Shown here piece by piece: positions 57,100-64,000 of a DNA stretch of 64,000 nt. Origin of the DNA: Paragordius varius (Eukaryota; Nematomorpha); contig OZ176051.1 in the NCBI GenBank assembly GCA_964247055.1, forward strand, positions 7,750,001-7,814,000. The letters run 5' to 3'. Each line of letters opens with the position of its first letter. Positions within the stretch are counted from its first letter, which is position 1. A program made the position numbers and the translations under genes. The notes beneath the pieces are model-generated. The model saw only the letters and a program-made list of their open reading frames with translations, searched no databases and had not been told where the DNA came from.

Positions 57100-57400
57100 G
57101 ACAATTTGGAAAGTGATAAAATTTCGTCTATCCAACGAATACGTCTTCCTCCTCTCCTCTCTTGCCATTTACTCACATTCTATCCATTTTCAAAGAATGT
57201 CCTCGACGACAGAACCGAATTGCGGAAGCCTTTCTATAAAATCGCTAGTCGATAATCGATTACAAGCCAAGAACGAAATATAATCAAAAGCTATATAAAA
57301 ATTATAATTAAATATCGCTTTAAACAAATTAAATAAATACCCTAAAATGTTTAAATGATCCGTTACATTTTCCGATTGCATATAAGTAAGCTTTCTGACT
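57100..57400. other. relatively GC-rich island, possible exon or promoter
   Basis: The stretch 57120-57290 is clearly richer in G and C than its surroundings. On the plus strand it has an ATG frame MSSTTEPNCGSLSIKSLVDN ending at 57283. On the minus strand there is a short ATG frame MQSENVTDHLNIL (57381 leftwards) stopping at a donor-like GG|GTATTT, and a second exon-like stretch ending at a strong donor AAT|GTGAGTAA. The minus-strand pieces could be 5' exons of the SKI3-like gene, and the plus-strand one an unrelated start. I cannot choose. Confidence 0.35.
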
Positions 57401-60130
57401 GTTCTTTGAGTGCTTAATTATATTGGCCAAAATAGCTTAAACAATATTGTACTTCTCAAATTTAATCCGATATTTCTAAAAAATCTGTTTCAAAGTATTG
57501 CTGACACTCCTTCTTTTAAAAAATTTTATTCGAAGATTTTAAAAGCTCAGATATTTGCGCCCTCGACAACTTTTTATACTTATTGATGCAAAAAGGCGTT
57601 GAGATTTTAGGGAGTGTAGTAAACCTGAAAATAAATTTGACCCAGCTGAAAAATGATAATATAAAAATATTACCAATATTTATAATTGAATTATTTTTTT
57701 TATATATTTTATTATTAGCAAGCCTATTTGGTATTACTAAACCTAAAACAATGACCTTTAAGGTTAATATCCATTTATATTATGGATTTATTTAAACGTT
57801 AACAAAATACTAAAAACATCAACTAAACCGAAATTTTCTTATAAATTTGCACATTTTTTATTCAAATAAATGAAAGGAACAACAATGATAATATTGGTCG
57901 GACTTCTGACCGTATATGATTTATTTATTTAGATATCTTTATTTAGCCTCAATACATATTCCAGGAACCTGAAAGGATCAGTTTATCAAACAAATTTGTT
58001 AAGAAAAACAGCTAGAAGTAAATTAGAAAACAACAAGCACATTTAAATATTTTTTCCTAATACATTTATTTTTATAACAAAACTCTTTTTTTAGATAAAA
58101 TATTATCAATGAGAACGAATATTTTATGTTAAAATAATAATTCAAATTCTTGTAAAATTTATTAAATTATATATATCCAACATTTTCAATACATAGTAGT
58201 ATCTTTATCAATATGTATTATAGATTTGAAAAAAAATATAAAATGTAATGTCCAAGTGATTTTCTTTCTTATTTTTACGTGGTTGTAAATATCTTGAAAT
58301 AATGTGTTACTTTTGGGCACGCGTTGGTGACATTATAAAATTTTTTTCTTTTTTTTATTCTTAAAACATAAGACACACCTTCGCCCCAGCACCCATTATA
58401 GCACAAGCCGAAAATTTGGAGGCTAATTACATCCACTCAAATATTAAATTATTAACAGAAGAGAAAAAAGAAAAGACTTAAATAATGTCACCAAAGCTTT
58501 CCTAAAAGTAATCGATTATTTCAAGATATTTACGACACGTAGAACATGGACATTGAGCACTTTATATTTTTTCATCATAAGCATAATTTTTTTTTAGATA
58601 TTGCTACAGTTACTGTTAATCCGGCTTTTTTCGAATATGGGAATTTAACATGTTACAATGGCACCGTTATAATTTGTTTTATGACACAAAATCGAACAAA
58701 TAATTAAATTATTGAACAAAAAAAAAATTAATGGTAAACTTATTTGCTCTATCAGACACACTCATATTTCTTGCAGATCATCTGAATTATGACATATAAA
58801 ACACTTTTTATTTATTTTTTAATAATTCAATTTCATCAAACGCTCTTATGGTGTAAAATCAACTAAATCAGAGTGTCTGAGTTAATGTTTATAGATACTT
58901 GAGTTAAACTTTTATTTGTAAAAAACACGGGGTGTTTGCAAATTTTTTGAATCGATATGGTATATTTATTGGAAAAAATTGAAAAAAATCCTTCTTATGC
59001 GAAAAACTAAAATCCAAAATTTTTTTTACAACATATGTTTATGGCATAAAACATGTGACCTTTTAAAATGTAAATTTTAAAAATTACCATTAGGGATACC
59101 AAAATAAACTTTAGCAAACATTGAAATATGTGTGTTTTATAAAAAGCGATTTTATTCTATAACCGATTACATAATAATTGCTGAAGAATGAATATTTGGT
59201 AAAGTTTTAGTTAACGCGAAAAAAATGTTTTAGAATATTTATAGCTTCCAATGGTATTGGACAAAAAAGTCACAATATCTACTTTTAAATAAAGGTAGAA
59301 AGGATAGTATAAAATAATTCACAGTTATAGATTTTATTAACAATATTCCAAAATCATTTTTTTTAGTAATTTTCTGAAAAACATGTATGCCCATTAATTT
59401 TATTAAACTTTCCGATTATGGTACAAAATAAATGCAAAAAATCTAATAAACTGTGATGATCCTTATTTTGTTGGAACGCCTAATTTTACGCTAGTAAGGT
59501 TTATATTTAGAACGGGACTGCTCAAAATTTGAGATGTAAATATTATAATGCATTCTAAAACCTTATATATATATAAATCTATTCAATAAAGGTATATAAT
59601 ATTACAAATAATTTTGGCTGTGTATGCACACAAACAGAGCCACAAAAATCCAGAATTATATATACTATTTAAAATTATAAAGATTTTGGCTTACGAATCA
59701 TATCAGTGAATTCAAACAATTTTGTAGCAATTAAATCCTAAATTAGTCAATTTAGAACATTATCCTAAATATTAATGGAAGCTAAATGCCAAATTTAATT
59801 AATAATATACAGGGCGTCCAAAATCGGGCGATAAAAATAATCTGTTAAATATATATATTCTGATAGAAAAAAGTATCAGGTTATGGTGCTTTTGGTTTGG
59901 GCACTTAGATAGTATACACCTTTGTGGTAAGCGATCCATATGATAAAATGACAAAATCTGCGAACATTTTTTTAAATAAAATATTTTTGGGGATAGCTAG
60001 AGGCTTCATTCCAGAAATCACAAAAATAAATTATAAACTACTTTTAAAAGCAAAACAATATTTTAAAATAAAATTTTTATATAAGGGGAGTCCCAAATTT
60101 TTTGCTCATTTAAAATGGGCTAATTCTCTT
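57401..60130. other. intergenic, no gene seen
   Basis: 2.7 kb of AT-rich sequence without supported exons, element ends or structured repeats. Confidence 0.4.
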
Positions 60131-60131
60131 A

Positions 60132-61240
60132 TTATTGTAGCAAAGATCGTTGTCGATTTATTGCTTTTTCGAAGGTGTATTTTCTCCAGTTTATTCGATT
60201 GTGAGTGAGTGATGTTAACTGTTGTAAAGAGAGTTTGGTTTCTTTGGTTAGGTTTTCAATCCAGCGCATCTTGCAGCGTCCACGTTTCCTGGATCCTTCA
60301 ACCTTGCCTGTCAATAGTTGGAATTCCAAGTCATTAGCTCTGGTAATGTGACCAAAGTAAGATAATTTCATTTTGAGGCACATGCCAATCAAGTGTATCT
60401 CGGGGTTTATTTTTTCAAGGATTACAGTGTTTTTTGCTTTATCATTCCAAGTGATTTGAAGTGCCTTCCGCCAGCACCAGATTTCGAAGGCGTTAATGTA
60501 TTTTTCGTCTGTCTTTTTTATTGTCCAGCTTTCTGATGCATATAGCATGCAAGGAAATATTAGGGCTTTAACTAAACGGATTTTTGTTTTTAGTTTGATG
60601 TCGTGTGATGTCCATACTTTATTATATTTTATCATTTTTGTCTTTGCAATTCCTTTTCTCCTTTTAATGTCTGGGGTGCTGTTGTTCGTTGTATTTATAA
60701 GACTGCCTAGGTAAGTGTATTGGGACACTACTTCTATTTGTTGGTTGTGAAAAGATAAGTTGTTATAATGGTTATGAGCGTTTATAGTCATGATTTTAGT
60801 TTTTTTGAAATTGATCGTCAGTCCAAATTTTTGACATTCGTTTGAGAATTCAGTTAGGAGTTTTTTCAGGTTGTCCACTGAGTTTGACAGCAGTATGGTG
60901 TCATCAGCATAATGGAGTAATGATATAATATTGCCGGCAATGCTTATACCATTAGTTTTATCTATGTTCCGTAATACACTTTCTATGCAGACGTTAAACA
61001 GAAAAGGTGAGAGGACACAACCTTGTCTTAGACCGTTGTTCATTTGTACCCAATTGCTTATGCCATGTGGGGTTTTTATGTTTAGTAAAGAATTGGAATA
61101 AAGAGATTTACGGTAATGATGGAGGTGGGAAAGGCTTAGTATGCCTACCTTCCTGAAGAAGTACCAATTATTTTTGAAGATGTATTTTTTCTCTTTTTTC
61201 GACAGTATTAATGAAAGCCTTTATCCAATGCATTTGACAA
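60132..61240 (-). pseudogene. LINE reverse transcriptase, palm/thumb to C-terminus
   Basis: A 303-codon open frame from about 61043 begins after VQ with MNNGLRQGCVLSPFLFNVCI (RT block with GxRQGC.LSP), then LHYADDTILL (catalytic YADD), GLTINFKKTKIM, YTYLGSLI, and the C-terminal GRCKMRWIENLT segment. The frame extends upstream of the first Met through HGISNWVQ to about 61120, and more RT sequence (WIKAFINTVEKREK) continues in another frame to about 61220. The fingers and the first catalytic Asp are not present. The order and motifs match endonuclease/RT LINEs of the RTE-like group. Confidence 0.85.
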
Positions 61241-61449
61241 GAATTTATCAACCATTTCTCTACTTTTATCTGATCCCCCTACAACTTTACTCTTAAGAAA
61301 ACACAAACTAAAAATTCAATTGTCCACAAAATATCATTTATTATTCAAAATACAACTCATTTTTTTCCCTCATATCCTTCATCATAAACCTATCGATTGC
61401 TAATCACATCCTCCATATTCTCTACATCTAAATTAACTAAATTCAGACA

Positions 61450-62873
61450 ATGACTGTTCCGAAAAAAACTAATTCCTGTGATGTGCCTTTACGCATTGGC
61501 ACGTGGAACTCTCGCGGCACTACCAACGAAATCGAAGTTATCATAAAAGAAATGGTGAAACTCAACATAAGTATATTAGGAATAGCAGAATCCCACATTC
61601 CGTTAAACGGCCACATAGAATATGAAAATCACATCCTATTATACTCAGGTCATGATACTCTTAAACGAAACGGTGTGGCCCTATTAGTAACCAAATCAAT
61701 CGCCAACGCATCCGAAATTCACCACCCACACAGCGATCGCATAATATCACTTCGACTCGTCTCCACAACCAATAACGATATTCCAAATCTATGCCCCTAC
61801 CAACTCTAACAACGAAGAGGACTCCGACCAATTTTACGAGGATCCCAGTTCAGCTATTGAGAAAGTTCCTAAAAAAGACATGATATTTGTTTTGGGCGAC
61901 TTTAACGCGATAGTAGGTAACGATAATACACATCAAATCACTGGTGGGAAAGGATTGGGAAACAAAAACGATAGAGGCGATCGCCTCATAGAATTTTGCA
62001 GTGAACACAAATTATTCATATCAAACTCCTTTTTCCAACAACCTAAGCGAAGGCTATACACATGGATATCACCTTGCAAGAAGCACAGAAACCAAATTGA
62101 CTTTATCTCGGTATTCAAAAATATAAATCTACCTTTATGAACGTAAAAACTTACCCTGGTTCTGACTGCTATTCTGATCATAATCTCCTTGTAGCTAAAC
62201 TAAAAATTAAAACAGTTTTCTCACGCAACCAAAATTTCAGCATAAACCCAAATTAGATTTCTCTGCGATCTCCCCCGAGTGTCCTTTGTTACTTGAAAAC
62301 AGATTTAAAACACTCGAAATAGACGATGACGCTGAAAATCTTTGGAAAACAATACAAAATATCACTAGCACTACAGCCAAAGAATGCATCCCTATCCAAA
62401 AATCCCATCTTAACAAAATTAAGCTATCACAAAAAAGTTTAGATTTGGCGGACAAACGGCGCCAAGCTAAACGCAATAATAATATGGCAGAGTACAAATC
62501 ACTTAACGCAGAGTTCCAAAAAAGCGCTCGGGAAGACAAAAACGATCACTACAATCAGCTGTGCTTAAAACTAGAAAACGCTGCTAAACATAACAACAAC
62601 TACTTTGCTGAAGTAGATCACATTGCTCCACGTAGGTCTAAAATCTACAAAGGCCCAATGAGAAAGGAAGACGGAGATATCATCACAGACAAGAAAAGAC
62701 TGGTGGAACAATGGGAACAATATGTATTAAAACAATACGGCTCCAGTCCAACGAACGCCGATAAAAACAGTAAGATCTATCAACATGACCCACCGATCAT
62801 CAAAGAGGAAGTTGAATGGGCGCTTAACCATTCCCCAAACAACATGCTGAGATTGCGGGATAAAAAAAATTAA
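61450..62873 (+). pseudogene. LINE apurinic-type endonuclease and linker to RT, truncated
   Basis: Starts ATG at 61450. First frame to 61809: LRIGTWNSRGTTNEIEV, ILGIAESHIPLNG, RNGVALLV. After a shift at about 61772 the frame gives IYAPTNSNNEEDSDQFYEDP and MIFVLGDFNAIVG (catalytic D/N), GDRLIEFCSEHKL, RRLYTWISPCKKHRNQIDFI. After another shift near 62138, YPGSDCYSDHNLLVAKLKIK supplies the terminal SDH catalytic motif. A further stop near 62255 precedes frame 62286-62873, the helical linker ending EEVEWALNHSPNN, after which similarity stops abruptly before RT motifs. So the endonuclease is nearly complete, with about three breaks. Confidence 0.85.
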
Positions 62874-64000
62874 TATACGCTAAATTTTGATATCAAATCA
62901 AAATATCTTTTAAAAATTGCATGCTTTTTTGAAAATTTAATTTTTAGCTAAATTTTGTTGAAGATTTCATCCTATTTTTAACCATGATGGAAACGGACAA
63001 AAAATATTTTAGATATTATAAATAATGATGCAACATTTCATCACCCCAGAATTTCAATTAACACATTCGTTCGTCTTTATTTTTGTTATATTAATGTTTA
63101 TTTACACATTCACCTCCTTTAATCAAACTAACCTTTAAAACATTTTGAAGTGATAGAAATCAGCATTATATAATTACCGGCACTTTTGTGTTTATTTTAA
63201 AAGGAATAGTTCATTAAGAAGAGCAAAAAATTTAGGACATTCTGAGTCTTCTGCTAAAAATTAAAATTTGGTGAAAATATTGTTTTGCTTTTTATATGTA
63301 GTCTCTATTTTAGTGATATTTTTTGGAATGAAGCATCTAGCTGGTACCAAAATAATTTTATTTTAAAAAAGTATGTGCAAATTTTGCCATTACCATAAAA
63401 ATGTAAATAATTTTCTTAAATCGTAAGAGACATTAGTTTATGTTTAAAATTATAATCAGAATACAAGTTCTCAAAAAACTTTGAAGAAAAGGGCATAAGT
63501 AGTGGCGAGAATGCCTAAAAACTATTTATTAAATATCGTGATTCCTAAAAAGAATTTCAAAAAGTTCGCTAAAATATCGCATTCATATTCATTATAAAGG
63601 TTAAAAGATCCCAAGCAATATTAACAACTTCCCATTTATATTTTATTTATGTTAAACAGCGTACCATATATAATTGTTCAAACAACTCTTCCTAAAATAA
63701 TCTCAATTTTCATTTTAACTCGTTGAAAGCTCATTGTAAAAATTATTTATTCTAATTATTTAAATAGTTTTGTAATAATTGAAATATCTGTCGCCAAGAT
63801 TCAAATATATTTGATTCAAATCATTGAAATCTATTCAGCTTATTTCTATCGAGTTTCTTATTTTAATACTTATGTAAAATATTAATCACGGCAATTTTGG
63901 CATGCTTCTGCAGCTAGTCTATGGCGAAAATTGCATTTTTAGTAATTTATAGTAAAAGCGATTAGATAGTGTATTCGTTAAGATATAGGTGTAAGTTTTT
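62874..64000. other. right edge, no gene seen
   Basis: AT-rich. A stretch at about 63058-63140 (TTAACACATTCGTTCGTC...) faintly resembles the repeat A fragment at 1326-1400, but too weakly to call. Confidence 0.35.

Larger units (their letters stand above)
60132..62873. mobile_element. LINE (RTE-like), 5'-inverted insertion
   Basis: Two halves of one LINE type lie head to head: the reverse-transcriptase C-terminal half on the minus strand (about 61240 to 60132) and the 5' half with endonuclease on the plus strand (about 61310 to 62873). The 5' edges of both halves face each other at about 61.24-61.31 kb. This is the geometry produced by twin priming during LINE integration. No poly(A) tail or target duplication was identified. 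Confidence 0.7.

Noticed and set aside
63058-63140. Weak resemblance to the repeat A fragment at 1326-1400
   Set aside because: Only short AT-rich words match; below what I would call homology.

Overview
The window is strongly AT-rich eukaryotic DNA with intron-containing genes (GT-AG introns, many short exons). SLC37 sugar-phosphate transporter, SKI3/TTC37 and Kunitz-domain exons point to a metazoan. The compact, AT-rich, transposon-laden landscape would suit a small parasitic or otherwise derived animal, but nothing here fixes the lineage.

Layout. 1-16.5 kb is a nest of mobile-element remains: a single-exon ORF (497-931, minus), a TIR repeat family (about 1.3-3.9 kb), a Penelope-like remnant (5.2-6.0 kb), two near-identical Tc1/mariner-like elements (6.04-8.86 and 13.32-14.83 kb), an inverted pair of hAT copies (9.89-13.32 kb), and a dispersed Helitron-like family with about 0.5 kb internal tandem units (4.3-5.0, 6.34-7.54, 15.12-16.21, 33.61-35.12 kb). 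17.59-18.81 kb is a giant palindrome. 19.17-23.10 kb is a nine-exon SLC37A1/2-type transporter gene (plus strand). 24-30 kb is gene-poor, with hAT MITEs, a repeat shared with 56 kb, and an old LINE 3' end. 30.44-37.66 kb is a plus-strand gene for a modular, probably extracellular protein with several Cys-rich domains ending in IWVxxGCxAxF (DUF3011-like) and three Kunitz modules on separate phase-1 exons. Facing it tail to tail, 248 bp away, is an unidentified multi-exon minus-strand gene (37.9-42.3 kb), followed upstream by a minus-strand SKI3/TTC37-like TPR gene (about 42.6-55.3 kb). The right end (60.1-62.9 kb) holds a LINE of RTE-like type whose endonuclease half and reverse-transcriptase half lie head to head, as expected from 5' inversion by twin priming.

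Most novel observations: (1) the Helitron-like family, whose ends fit A|TC...CTAG|T with a 3' hairpin, and for which one copy has a precise empty site in the sister Tc1-like element; (2) the DUF3011-like/Kunitz gene, in which the third Kunitz module has lost both cysteines of one disulfide; (3) the 1.2 kb palindrome upstream of SLC37; (4) a long inverted repeat bracketing a 7.4 kb nest of elements. The genes have no visible shared pathway: one is a membrane transporter, one is secreted/extracellular-type, one is an RNA-surveillance scaffold.
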